Assembly (NCBI GenBank): GCA_000017645.1
Contig: CP000781.1
Location: forward strand, 1,764,001-1,828,000
Source of the DNA: Xanthobacter autotrophicus Py2
Lineage (GTDB): Bacteria > Pseudomonadota > Alphaproteobacteria > Rhizobiales > Xanthobacteraceae
DNA: 64,000 nt
Direction: 5' to 3'
A program made the translations under genes and the position numbers. Positions within the stretch are counted from its first letter, which is position 1. Each line of letters starts with the position of its first letter. Positions 14,733-23,163 of the stretch are shown here, one piece after another. Under the pieces are notes generated by a model. The model was not told where the DNA came from. It saw only the letters and a list, made by a program, of their open reading frames with translations, and did not search any database.

Positions 14733-15527
14733 ATGGATATGGAAGAAAAGCTCGCCAAGATCGGCATCACCGGAAAGCTGTTCAAGCTGTACCTCGCCGC
14801 CGTGGAACTGGGCGAGGCGCCGGTGCAGGAGGTAGCCGCCCGTGCCGGGCTTGCCCGCACCACCGCCTATGATGTGCTGGAGCGGCTGGAGCACGAAGAG
14901 CTGATCCGCATCGTGGAGCGCTCCGGCCGGCGCTTCGTGGTGGCCGAGGATCCGGTGGGCATGCTCCAGCGGCTGGAACTGCGCAAGCAGGTGATCACCG
15001 ATGTGATGCCGCAGATCCGCTCCCTCTACAATCGCGCCAAGGGCAAGCCCCAGATCCGCTTCTACGAGGGCGAGGAGGGCATCAACACCGTGCTGTGGGA
15101 TACCCTGACCTGCCAGAGCAAGACCCTGTGCGGCATCCTCTCCATGAACGAGCTGATCGAGACGCCGGGGCTCGGGGAGATGGATGTGTATATTTCCGAG
15201 CGGGTGAAACGCGGCATCACCCTGAAGGTGCTGCGCTCCCGCGACAAGGACGTGGGACAGATCTGGCCCTCGGGCTTGGAGCAATTGCGCGAGCTGCGCT
15301 ATGCACCCGATGGCATGACGCTGGGCGTGACCCAGTATGTCTATGACGACAAGGTCTCCATCATCTCTTCCAAGCGCGAGAATTACGGCCTCATCATCGA
15401 GAGCGAGGATTTCGCGCGCCTGCAGTCTGTGATGTTCGAGACCTTGTGGTCCATCTCCACCCCAGCGGCGCCGGCCGAGCCGCCGCGCAAGCCCGCCGGC
15501 GGACGTCGCCGCGCGGAGAAGGTCTAG
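14733..15527 (+). CDS. TrmB-like transcriptional regulator
   Basis: A 264-residue DNA-binding protein. The N-terminal winged helix (about 10-75) reads KLYLAAVELGEAPVQEVAAR then LARTTAYDVLERLEHEELIR. A coiled linker (LELRKQVITDVMPQIRSLYN) and an effector domain (about 105-245) with the TrmB-type KTLCGILSMNELIETPG...VKRGITLKVLRSR arrangement follow. The tail is basic and Pro-rich. TrmB proteins are best known in archaea as sugar sensors; bacterial members beside catabolic genes are less studied. By position it is the natural regulator of the aldoxime/nitrile operon and a candidate to bind the three boxes at 8798-9047. Confidence 0.82.
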   Translation: MDMEEKLAKIGITGKLFKLYLAAVELGEAPVQEVAARAGLARTTAYDVLERLEHEELIRIVERSGRRFVVAEDPVGMLQRLELRKQVITDVMPQIRSLYNRAKGKPQIRFYEGEEGINTVLWDTLTCQSKTLCGILSMNELIETPGLGEMDVYISERVKRGITLKVLRSRDKDVGQIWPSGLEQLRELRYAPDGMTLGVTQYVYDDKVSIISSKRENYGLIIESEDFARLQSVMFETLWSISTPAAPAEPPRKPAGGRRRAEKV

Positions 15528-15533
15528 GCAGGC

Positions 15534-16226
15534 CTATCTGCCGGCCGGCACGAGGCCGGTGAGGTCGTTCGCCTGAAGCTGAAGCCGGGTGCGGCGGATG
15601 TGGCTTTCAAGCAAATGCTGCACGTCCCTGTCGTCGCGGCGCCGGATCGCTTCCATGATCAGGCGATGCTCGCTGTGGATGATCCACTGGCCCTCCTTCC
15701 CGATGAGGTGGGAATAGGCGCGGCGATAATGCTGGGTGGTGTTCCAGAAGCGCTCGATCATGGAAAGCAGCGTCGGCATCGCCGCCGCCTTGTAGCTGAG
15801 CAGGTGGAACTCCCGGTCCAGCTTCAGGAAATCCTCCACTTCCGTCGAGGCCTCGATCTGCGCGCACAGCTCGGCGAGACGGGTGATGGTGGCCGCGTCC
15901 ATGTTGCGGATGCTCTCGCTGAGGGCGAGGGGCTCGATGCGCTCGCGGATCTTGTAGATTTCCACGCACTCGTTGATGTCGGTCTTGGCGATCCACGCGC
16001 CGGAATTGGGCACCAGCACCACCAGTCCCTCGCTTTCGAGGTCCCGCAGGGCCTCGCGCACCGGGATGCGGCTGGTGCCGTAGCGCTCGGCCAGCTCCTC
16101 CTGCCGCACGCGGGTGCCGGGGGCGTAGAGCCCGGCGAGGATGCCGGCCCGCAGGTCCGTGGCGATGGCGTGACTGCGGACGCCCTGGTCCTTGTCTGGC
16201 CCGTCCGGGGATTTTTCCGTTCTCAT
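15534..16226 (-). CDS. GntR-family repressor, FCD (VanR/FadR) subfamily
   Basis: A 230-residue regulator with an N-terminal GntR winged helix (about 15-80: DLRAGILAGLYAPGTRVRQE, ELAERYGTSRIPVREALRDL) and a C-terminal all-helical FCD effector domain with metal/ligand residues in DREFH (Asp, His), HSEH and ESH motifs. The ATG at 16226 is preferred: a longer frame to 16313 would run through the first operator-like box. It is divergent from the VOC/E1/E2/transporter operon, whose control region carries three ATTGGATACAAT-like boxes that resemble the operator of Caulobacter VanR. It is likely an autoregulated repressor released by a carboxylate inducer (inference). Confidence 0.9.
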   Translation of the reverse strand: MRTEKSPDGPDKDQGVRSHAIATDLRAGILAGLYAPGTRVRQEELAERYGTSRIPVREALRDLESEGLVVLVPNSGAWIAKTDINECVEIYKIRERIEPLALSESIRNMDAATITRLAELCAQIEASTEVEDFLKLDREFHLLSYKAAAMPTLLSMIERFWNTTQHYRRAYSHLIGKEGQWIIHSEHRLIMEAIRRRDDRDVQHLLESHIRRTRLQLQANDLTGLVPAGR

Positions 16227-16281
16227 GGCGCGCTCTGCTGGAGGGGCCCTGGCGTGCAGGGGGACCGTGCCGCTCGGTCTG

Positions 16282-16294
16282 TTTGGATACCATA
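16282..16294 (+). promoter_or_regulatory. GntR operator-like box A (TTTGGATACCATA)
   Basis: First of three copies of a TTGGATACnA element in the repressor's own upstream region. Boxes A and C point rightward and box B is inverted. Confidence 0.5.
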
Positions 16295-16312
16295 CGCGTG
16301 CGCATTCTGACA

Positions 16313-16325
16313 AATGTATCCAAAT
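16313..16325 (-). promoter_or_regulatory. GntR operator-like box B (ATTTGGATACATT on the minus strand)
   Basis: Second copy, inverted relative to A; plus-strand reading AATGTATCCAAAT. Spaced about three helical turns from box A. Confidence 0.5.
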
Positions 16326-16363
16326 AAGCGAATTTTGCGCCGCACGATCCGTATATCAGGCAT

Positions 16364-16377
16364 AATTGGATACAATG
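16364..16377 (+). promoter_or_regulatory. GntR operator-like box C (AATTGGATACAATG)
   Basis: Third and most symmetric copy: ATTG-GATA-CAAT with perfect 4-bp arms. TTGACA lies immediately downstream (16380-16385) and could be a -35 element of the rightward operon, which would place the box over the promoter. Confidence 0.55.
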
Positions 16378-16552
16378 ATATTGACAGCGTATCCCATCAG
16401 CCCTATCCGTCAGGAAAGCGGCGCAGATCGTTTGGCAAGGGGAAGACGCGAGGGCGAGGGGGCTGCGGCGACCGCGATGGTGGCCGGTTTCCCGCGGAAA
16501 TCGCATCCCGTCCCGGCCGAACGGCGCGCCGATCCCTCCAACGGGGCGGGTC

Positions 16553-17119
16553 ATGAGCACTGAGGGTGGGCAATCCTACGAGACGGTCGAGCGGGGGCTT
16601 CCGGGCCTGCGCGGAACCGATCACATCGGCTTCACCGTTCCCGATATCGACGAGGCGGTGCGCTTCTTTGTGGATGTCATCGGCTGTATCCAGGTCTACG
16701 AGCTTGGCCCGTTCCAGTCCGAAGACGATTGGATGGCCCGCCAGCTCAATGTCGATCCGCGCGCCATCATGAAGAAGCTCGTCTTCCTGCGCTGCGGCTT
16801 CGGCTCCAATTTTGAGATCTTCCAGTACATCGCCCCGGACCAGCGAACGATCCAGCCGCGCAACAGCGACGTGGGCGGGCATCATCTTGCGTTCTACGTG
16901 GATGACATGGATGCCGCCGTCCGCCATCTCGAAGCGCACGGTGCCCGCATCCTGGGTGTGCCGGTGATGCGCGAGAGCGGGCCCAGCGGTGGGCAGACCT
17001 GGGTCTATTTCCTCACCCCCTGGGGCATGCAGTGCGAGCTGGTGAGCTTTCCCAATGGCAAGGCCTATGAGCGCACCACGTCCCTAAGGCTCTGGCACAC
17101 CGCCGATCCGGGCGGCTGA
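16553..17119 (+). CDS. VOC-superfamily (glyoxalase/dioxygenase fold) protein
   Basis: A 188-residue protein with two beta-alpha-beta-beta-beta modules. Likely metal ligands are visible: His24 (GTDHIGFTV), Glu88 (NFEIFQY), His110 or 111 (GGHHLAFYV) and Glu162 (MQCELVSF). This two-module, four-ligand layout occurs in glyoxalase I, methylmalonyl-CoA epimerase and type I extradiol dioxygenases, so the reaction cannot be named. Unlike glyoxalase I it carries an insert (YELGPFQSEDDWMARQLNVD). It opens the rightward operon under the GntR boxes and probably acts on the compound imported by the downstream transporter, before or beside the E1/E2 complex. Confidence 0.85.
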   Translation: MSTEGGQSYETVERGLPGLRGTDHIGFTVPDIDEAVRFFVDVIGCIQVYELGPFQSEDDWMARQLNVDPRAIMKKLVFLRCGFGSNFEIFQYIAPDQRTIQPRNSDVGGHHLAFYVDDMDAAVRHLEAHGARILGVPVMRESGPSGGQTWVYFLTPWGMQCELVSFPNGKAYERTTSLRLWHTADPGG

Positions 17120-17205
17120 GCCGTGGCGCGCCCCTCGATGTCCCGTTCTTTCGCGCGGGGGAAGTTCGCACCCCCGACGTTTCCAGCGTTTTCGGAGCTG
17201 CCGTG

Positions 17206-19392
17206 ATGGCGACCCATATCGACCTGAAACCCGCCGCCCCCTGGCGTGAGCTGACCACCTCCCGCGACGACTGGAATGCGGCCGATCCGGCCCTGCTCGG
17301 GACCATGCTCACCTCCATGGCGCTGATCCGCGCATTCGAGGAGAAGGTGCTGGAGCTGGCCGGGCAGGGGCTGGTGCACGGCCCGGCGCATTCGGCCATC
17401 GGGCAGGAAGGCGGCGCCACCGGATCCGCCGTGATGATGCGCACTTCCGACCAGGTGAACGGATCCCACCGGGCCCACCACCAGTTCCTCGCCAAGTCGC
17501 TGGCCTATGTGGCGCCGGACGGCCTGTCCCCCACCGCCGCCATCAGTGGCGACGTGCGCGACCTGTCCAAGAAGACCATGGCGGAAATCCTCGGCCTCGC
17601 TCAGGGCTTCTGCAAGGGGCGCGGCGGCTCCATGCACTTGCGCTGGGGCGAGGCGGGCAATCTCGGCACCAACGCCATCGTCGGCGGCGGCGTGCCGCTG
17701 GCGGCGGGGGCGGCCTTCGCCCACAAGCGCGCCGGCACGGGCGATGCAGTCTTCACCTATTTCGGCGACGGCGCCACCAATATCGGGTCGGTGCTGGAGA
17801 CCATGAACCTCGCGGCGGCCTGGAAGCTGCCCTTGTGCTTCTTCATCGAGAACAACCGCTACGCGGTCTCCACCCATGTGGAGGAGGCCACCGCGGAGAC
17901 CCGCCTCTCCGCCCGCGGGCTGGGCTTTGCCATCCCCTCCTGGAAGGTGGACGGCATGGACCCGCTGGCGGTGGCGCTGGCCAGCGCCGAGGCGCTGGAG
18001 GTGATGCGCTCGGGCGGCGGCCCCACCGTCATCGAGGCCGATGTCTACCGCTTCTTCCACCAGAACGGCCCCTTGCCCGGCAGCGCCTTCGGCTATCGCA
18101 CCCGCGAGGAAGAGCAGGAGTGGCGCCGGCGCGATCCCATCGATCTCCTGGCCCGTGAGATGGCTTTGCGCCAGCTCATCGGCGACGAGGAGGTCGCCGC
18201 CCTGCGCGCCCGTGCCAAGGCGCTCATGGAGGATGTGGCCGGCGAGTTGGTGGAGCAGGTGGACGGCAAGCGCCGCATCATCCCGGCTTTGTGGCCCTCG
18301 CCCGATTTCCGCGACTTTGGCGTGCGCGGCGACCTGTCCGAACTCGACGGCGTGCGCACCGAGGAACTGGAGACCTTCACCGGCGGCATCGACCCGCAGG
18401 CCCGCTTCGTGGACGTGGTAGCGGACGTGATGCACCGGCGCATGAGTGAGGACGGCCGCATCGTGGTGATGGGCGAGGACGTGCATCGCCTCAAGGGCGG
18501 CACCAATGGCGCCACGCGCGGCCTCAAGGAGGCTTTCGGCGACCGCGTGCTCGGCACCCCCATCAGCGAGAACGCCTTTGCGGGCCTCGCCGGCGGCATC
18601 GCCATGGACGGGCGCTATGTGCCGGTGATCGAGTTCATGTATCCGGACTTCATGTGGGTGGCCGCCGACCAGGTGTTCAACCAGATCGGCAAGGCGCGGC
18701 ACATGTTCGGCGGCGACATGGCGGTGCCGCTGGTGCTGCGCACCAAGGTGGCCATGGGCACGGGCTATGGCTCGCAGCATTCCATGGACCCGGCCGGAAT
18801 CTTCGCCACCGCCGTGGGCTGGCGCATCGTCGCCCCCTCCACGCCGTTCGATTATGTGGGCCTCATGAACAGCGCGCTGGCCTGCCAGGACCCCGTGCTC
18901 GTGCTGGAGCATGTGGACCTCTACAACGCCAAGGGCCCGGCGCCGCTGGATGACCTCGACTATTTCATTCCCCTCGGCAAGGCCAAGGTGGTGCGGCCCG
19001 GCTCGGCCCTGACCATCCTCACCTATCTGTCCATGGTGAAGCCGACCCTGGAGGAGGTGGAGCGCCTGGGCGTGGACGCGGAGGTCATCGACCTGCGCAG
19101 CCTCGACCGCGCCGGCCTCGACTGGGAGACCATCGAGACCTCCATCGCCAAGACCGGCAACGTGCTGGTGGTGGAGCAGGGCTCGGTGGGCACCTCCTAC
19201 GGCGGGTTCCTTGCCGCCGAGATCCAGTCGCGCTGCTTCGATGCGCTCGACCAGCCGGTGCAGCGCGTCCATGGCGGGGAGGCCTCGCCTTCCATCTCCA
19301 AGGTGCTGGAAGCCGCCGCCTGCGCCGGTCCCAAGGACATCGAGGCCGGCATCCGTCGCGTCATGGCCGAGCAGGGCCTCGCCCTCGCCTGA
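17206..19392 (+). CDS. fused E1 alpha-beta subunit, 2-oxo acid/acetoin dehydrogenase-type
   Basis: Thiamine-diphosphate enzyme of 728 residues in which the normally separate alpha and beta chains are joined. The alpha half (about 30-330) has [23 protein letters not shown]-like [17 protein letters not shown] and the TPP/Mg motif GDGATNIG...N (187-217). The beta half (from about 395) has [38 protein letters not shown] and VIEFMYPDF. Fused E1 forms occur among acetoin and branched 2-oxo acid dehydrogenases. It transfers an acyl group to the lipoyl E2 encoded next. ATG 17206 overlaps a GTG at 17203. No E3 gene lies in the locus, so a housekeeping dihydrolipoamide dehydrogenase must serve. Confidence 0.93.
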   Translation: MATHIDLKPAAPWRELTTSRDDWNAADPALLGTMLTSMALIRAFEEKVLELAGQGLVHGPAHSAIGQEGGATGSAVMMRTSDQVNGSHRAHHQFLAKSLAYVAPDGLSPTAAISGDVRDLSKKTMAEILGLAQGFCKGRGGSMHLRWGEAGNLGTNAIVGGGVPLAAGAAFAHKRAGTGDAVFTYFGDGATNIGSVLETMNLAAAWKLPLCFFIENNRYAVSTHVEEATAETRLSARGLGFAIPSWKVDGMDPLAVALASAEALEVMRSGGGPTVIEADVYRFFHQNGPLPGSAFGYRTREEEQEWRRRDPIDLLAREMALRQLIGDEEVAALRARAKALMEDVAGELVEQVDGKRRIIPALWPSPDFRDFGVRGDLSELDGVRTEELETFTGGIDPQARFVDVVADVMHRRMSEDGRIVVMGEDVHRLKGGTNGATRGLKEAFGDRVLGTPISENAFAGLAGGIAMDGRYVPVIEFMYPDFMWVAADQVFNQIGKARHMFGGDMAVPLVLRTKVAMGTGYGSQHSMDPAGIFATAVGWRIVAPSTPFDYVGLMNSALACQDPVLVLEHVDLYNAKGPAPLDDLDYFIPLGKAKVVRPGSALTILTYLSMVKPTLEEVERLGVDAEVIDLRSLDRAGLDWETIETSIAKTGNVLVVEQGSVGTSYGGFLAAEIQSRCFDALDQPVQRVHGGEASPSISKVLEAAACAGPKDIEAGIRRVMAEQGLALA

Positions 19393-19405
19393 TCAGGAGC
19401 CCCAC

Positions 19406-20791
19406 ATGCCCAAGGAAATCCTGATGCCCGCCCTCTCTGCCGGAATGGAGGAGGGTCACCTCGTCCGCTGGCTGAAGAAGGAAGGCGAGGCGGTGAAGCG
19501 TGGTGACCTGCTCGCCGAGATCGAGACCGACAAGGCCGTCATGGAGATGGAGGCGGAGGACGAAGGCCGCCTCGGCCCCATCCTGATCGGCGACGGTTCG
19601 CGCGGCGTGGCGGTGGGCACACTCATCGCCTCCATCCTCGCGGAAGGGGAAGCCGCGCCCGCGCGGGTCGCGTCCGTCGCCGCCGCGCCGGCCGTGGCGG
19701 CGCCTGCGGCGGTTGCTGTTCCTTCGCCTGCGCCATCGACACCTGCGCCCTTCGCACGGGCGCCCGCTGCGACGGTTGCACCGGCCCCGAGCCTCGCGGC
19801 GCGGGCGCCGTCCATCGCGGCCCTTGTCGCCGCGCGCAAGGTCGTTGCCTCGCCCCTCGCGAGGCGCCTCGCGGACGATTTCGGCGTCGATCTCAGCACG
19901 CTCACCGGCTCAGGTCCCAGGGGCCGCATCGTGCGGATCGACGTGGAGAAGGCGCGCCACCAGCCGGTTGCGCCCGCCGCGCCGCGTTTTTCCCCTGCTG
20001 CGCCGCGTCTTGGCAGCGGGTCGGGGCAGGGGGGACTCAACCATGCGTGGCTGCGGCAGGGTGAAGGCCGGCCGCTGGTGCTGGTCCACGGCTTCGGCTC
20101 GGAGCTGAACGGCTGGCGTCCCTTCCTTGCCGGCGCTGCGGTGTCGCGGCCGGTGCTCGGCATCGACCTGCCAGGCCATGGCGGATCGGCCGGCCACGGC
20201 GCCGCCCGCTTCGAGGCGCTAGTGGCGGCGGTGGGCGAGACCCTGCAGGGCCTCGGCCTGTTCGATCTGGATCTTGTCGCCCATTCCCTCGGCGCGGCGG
20301 TGGCGGTGGCGCTCGCGGCCGAAGGCTATCCCGATGTGCGCTCCTTGTTCCTGCTCGCGCCGGCGGGCCTTGGGCCCGATATCAACGGCGCCTTCGTATC
20401 CGGCCTTGCCCGCGCCCGCACCGCCGAGAGCCTTGCGCCCTGGCTGGGTGAACTAGTGGCCGATCCTTCGGTGCTGACCCCCGCCTTCGTGCGGGCCAGC
20501 GCCGCGGCCCGTGCCGACGACGCGCTGGTAGCCGCCCAGCAGCGTCTCGCCGCAGCCCTGTTCCCGGACGGCACGCAGGCCTTCAGCGTGCGCGCGGAGC
20601 TGGAGCAGTTGCGCATTCCGGTCACTGTCGTGGCCGGCACCGAGGATAAGATCATCCCGCCGGGCCATGTGCGGCGGCTGCCTGGTATGGTGGGCCTGCA
20701 CCTGTTTCCGGGAGTTGGCCACATGCCGCAGCTGGAGATCCGCGACGAGGTCTGGCGCCTTCTGGAGCGCCATTTGCGCGCGGCGGGATGA
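19406..20791 (+). CDS. E2-like protein: lipoyl + subunit-binding + alpha/beta hydrolase domains (AcoC type)
   Basis: A 461-residue protein of three domains. The lipoyl domain (1-80) has attachment Lys43 in ETDKAVME. An Ala/Pro linker is followed by the peripheral-subunit-binding domain (about 148-182, [15 protein letters not shown] and [14 protein letters not shown]). Instead of the classical acyltransferase there is an alpha/beta hydrolase (about 215-461) with oxyanion HGFG, nucleophile Ser294 (AHSLGA), Asp414 (AGTEDKIIP) and His439 (GVGHMPQ). AcoC of acetoin dehydrogenase systems has this build, so transfer of the acyl group to CoA is the likely role. The start at 19406 follows CAGGAG, 13 bases after the E1 stop. 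Confidence 0.93.
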   Translation: MPKEILMPALSAGMEEGHLVRWLKKEGEAVKRGDLLAEIETDKAVMEMEAEDEGRLGPILIGDGSRGVAVGTLIASILAEGEAAPARVASVAAAPAVAAPAAVAVPSPAPSTPAPFARAPAATVAPAPSLAARAPSIAALVAARKVVASPLARRLADDFGVDLSTLTGSGPRGRIVRIDVEKARHQPVAPAAPRFSPAAPRLGSGSGQGGLNHAWLRQGEGRPLVLVHGFGSELNGWRPFLAGAAVSRPVLGIDLPGHGGSAGHGAARFEALVAAVGETLQGLGLFDLDLVAHSLGAAVAVALAAEGYPDVRSLFLLAPAGLGPDINGAFVSGLARARTAESLAPWLGELVADPSVLTPAFVRASAAARADDALVAAQQRLAAALFPDGTQAFSVRAELEQLRIPVTVVAGTEDKIIPPGHVRRLPGMVGLHLFPGVGHMPQLEIRDEVWRLLERHLRAAG

Positions 20792-20856
20792 GGCCGCAGA
20801 GAGTGAAGAAGAACCGGGTGAAGCCAAGCAAAACCACGTCCCAGGGAGGACTTTTC

Positions 20857-22104
20857 ATGACCATCCGTGCACGTTTCCTCGCGCCGATCGCCGCGATGCT
20901 CCTCGCCTCCACCGCCGGCGCAGCCAGCGCCGAGCCGCTGAAGGTCGCGGTGATCGAGACCCTTTCCGGCCCGCAGGCCTCCACCGGCCTGCTGTTCAAG
21001 ACCGCCGCCAAATACGGCATCGACAAGATCAACGCCGGCGGCGGCTATGGCGGCGAGCCGGTCGTCCTATTGGAGTACGACAACCAGGGTGGCCCGGTGG
21101 GCGCCGCTGACAAGGTGAAGGCGGCCATCGCCGACGGCGCCCGCTTTATCGTGCAGGGCGCCTCGTCGGCCGTGTCGGGCCAGATCACCGAGGACGTGCG
21201 CAAGTACAATATCCGCAACCCCGGCAAGGAAGTCATCTTCCTCAACGTGGGCGGTGAGGCGCTGGAACTGACCGGCGCCAAGTGCCACTTCCACCATTTC
21301 CGCTTCAATCCCAATGCGCAGGTGCGGGTGAAGCCCATGGTGCTTGCCATGAAGGATGCCGGCATCCTCGGCACCCGCGTCTATTCCATGAACCAGAACT
21401 ACAGCTGGGGCATCGACATGGAGGGCGCCATCGTCGCCAATGCGCCCCTGGGCGGCTACACGGTGGTGGAAAAGACCCTCCACGACGTGAACAAGATCCA
21501 GGACTTCTCGCCGTACGTCGCCAAGATCTCGGCCGCCAACGCCGAGACGGTGATCACCGGCAACTGGTCCAACGACCTGCTTCTGCTCATGAAAGCGGCC
21601 CATGGCGCGGGCCTGAAGACCCGCTTCGCCACCGCCTTCCTCGACCAGCCGGGTAATATTGCCAATGCCGGCGATGTGGCGCTCGGCAATGTGGTCGCCC
21701 ACCCCTTCAACGCCGAGGCGAGCGAGGCCACTGCCGCCTTCGCCGAGGACTACAAGGCGAAGACCGGCCACTATCCGGTCTATATCGAGCCGCAGACCGC
21801 CTTCGGCGTCGCCATGGTGGGTGAGGCGCTGAAAAGCGTGCCGCCGGCCAAGGACGGCAGCGTCGACATCAATGCCGTGGCCAAGGCCCTTGAAAACGTC
21901 AAGGTCAAGACGCCCATGGGTGAGGCCAGCATGCGCGCGGCCGACCACCAGGCGCAGATTCCCATGGTGGTCTCCATCGTGGCGGAGGATGCCAAGTTCA
22001 AGGTGGACGGCACCAACCTCGGCTTCAAGCCCATGAAGCTCTTCACCGCCGCCGAGGCCTCCTCTCCGGTGCAGGACGCCTGCAAGATGACGCGGCCCAA
22101 CTGA
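20857..22104 (+). CDS. LivK-type ABC solute-binding protein (E1/E2 operon)
   Basis: A 415-residue periplasmic binding protein with a signal peptide (about 1-25, ending AGAASA). The mature start is EPLKVAVIETLSGPQASTGL, with the type I fold and an extra Cys-containing stretch (GAKCHFHHFRFNPN) and C-terminal VQDACKMTRPN that could form a disulfide. It is only distantly like the two aldoxime-locus proteins, so it probably binds a different ligand. The ATG at 20857 has a strong GGGAGGA; the frame is open upstream only by overlap. It lies 65 bases after the E2 gene and before its permeases. Confidence 0.92.
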   Translation: MTIRARFLAPIAAMLLASTAGAASAEPLKVAVIETLSGPQASTGLLFKTAAKYGIDKINAGGGYGGEPVVLLEYDNQGGPVGAADKVKAAIADGARFIVQGASSAVSGQITEDVRKYNIRNPGKEVIFLNVGGEALELTGAKCHFHHFRFNPNAQVRVKPMVLAMKDAGILGTRVYSMNQNYSWGIDMEGAIVANAPLGGYTVVEKTLHDVNKIQDFSPYVAKISAANAETVITGNWSNDLLLLMKAAHGAGLKTRFATAFLDQPGNIANAGDVALGNVVAHPFNAEASEATAAFAEDYKAKTGHYPVYIEPQTAFGVAMVGEALKSVPPAKDGSVDINAVAKALENVKVKTPMGEASMRAADHQAQIPMVVSIVAEDAKFKVDGTNLGFKPMKLFTAAEASSPVQDACKMTRPN

Positions 22105-22122
22105 ACTTTTGCGCCTCACGAT

Positions 22123-22155
22123 CCACCATGGCCGGGACACGCCCGGCCATGGTGG
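22123..22155 (+). terminator. 14-bp perfect hairpin after the binding-protein gene
   Basis: CCACCATGGCCGGG (22123-22136), loop ACACG, CCCGGCCATGGTGG (22142-22155). It is located between binding-protein and permease genes exactly as at 10325-10346, again without a T-run. It is probably a processing or stability element that uncouples binding-protein abundance from that of the membrane subunits. Confidence 0.55.
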
Positions 22156-22218
22156 CTGTCATGAAGCCGCGATCCGCCGTCCAGCCGAACACCTCTGCCT
22201 GACGCGAGAGGACATTTG

Positions 22219-23160
22219 ATGGAACATCTCTTTGTCGCCGTCCTGAACGGCACAATCTACGGATTGCTGCTGTTCATGGTCTCGGCGGGACTGACCCTCA
22301 TCTTCGGCATGATGGGCGTCCTCAATTTCGCGCATGCCTCGTTCTACATGCTGGGCGCCTATGTGGCCTATGCGCTGTCGGGCGTGCTCGGCTTCGCGCT
22401 GGCGGTGATCGTAGCGCCCATCGTGGTCGGCGCGGTGGGGGTGGTGGTGGAGCGCTATTTCCTGCGCCGGGTCCACCGCTTCGGCCATGCCCACGAACTG
22501 CTGCTCACCTTCGGTCTGTCCTTCATCATCGCGGAACTGATCAAGCTGTTCTTCGGCAACTTCCCGGTGGACTACCGGGTGCCGGCGGCCCTGAGCTTTG
22601 CCGCCTTCCGCATCGGCGGCACCGATTATCCGGTCTACCGGCTCATCATGGGCGTGGTGGCGCTGGCCATGTTCGGTGTCATCTATGCGCTGCTCACCAC
22701 CACGCGGGTGGGCATCGTGGTGCGCTCGGCCATCTTCCGGCCGCGCATGGCCGAGGCGCTGGGCCACAATGTGCCGCTCGTCTTCATGGGCGTGTTCGGC
22801 GTGGGCGCGGCGCTCGCGGGCCTCGCCGGCGCGCTGGCGGGGGCGTTCTACACCACCAATCCCAACATGGCGCTGGAACTCGGCGTGCTGGTGTTCGTGG
22901 TGGTGGTCATCGGCGGTCTCGGCTCGCTGGAGGGGGCCATGGTCGCCTCCCTGCTCATCGGCGTGGTCACCTCGCTGGCGGTGGGCATCGACGCGAGCTT
23001 TGCCGACCTGCTCGGCGTCGTCGGCCTCGGCGACTGGGCGCGCGCGGTGGGCGGCCCGCTGACGCTGCAGGTGTCGAGCCTTGCCGCAACCATTCCCTTC
23101 GCGCTCATGCTGCTGGTGCTGCTGGTGCGTCCCTCGGGCCTGTTCGGCGACAAGAGCTAA
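22219..23160 (+). CDS. LivH-type ABC permease (second transporter)
   Basis: A 313-residue membrane permease with LNGTIYGLLLFMVSAGLTLI at the start, FGMMGVLNFAHASFYMLGAY, coupling-loop residues VRSAIFRPRMAEALGHNVP and GGLGSLEGAMVASLLIG. The ATG at 22219 follows GAGAGGA; a TTG at 22216 is the only other close option. A longer loop near 75-125 separates it from LivH1 of the aldoxime locus. It is followed after three bases by the LivM gene. Confidence 0.93.
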   Translation: MEHLFVAVLNGTIYGLLLFMVSAGLTLIFGMMGVLNFAHASFYMLGAYVAYALSGVLGFALAVIVAPIVVGAVGVVVERYFLRRVHRFGHAHELLLTFGLSFIIAELIKLFFGNFPVDYRVPAALSFAAFRIGGTDYPVYRLIMGVVALAMFGVIYALLTTTRVGIVVRSAIFRPRMAEALGHNVPLVFMGVFGVGAALAGLAGALAGAFYTTNPNMALELGVLVFVVVVIGGLGSLEGAMVASLLIGVVTSLAVGIDASFADLLGVVGLGDWARAVGGPLTLQVSSLAATIPFALMLLVLLVRPSGLFGDKS

Positions 23161-23163
23161 ACC

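Larger units (their letters stand above)
16227..16552. promoter_or_regulatory. divergent control region of the VOC/E1/E2 operon
   Basis: 326 bases with no protein-like frame. The middle (16300-16390) is AT-rich and carries three TTGGATAC boxes. The part next to the VOC gene (16400-16552) is GC-rich and shows nothing further that I recognise. Confidence 0.55.

Noticed and set aside
17065-19272. 735-residue minus-strand frame
   Set aside because: Shadow of the fused E1 gene; no domain pattern, His/Gly/Ala-rich.
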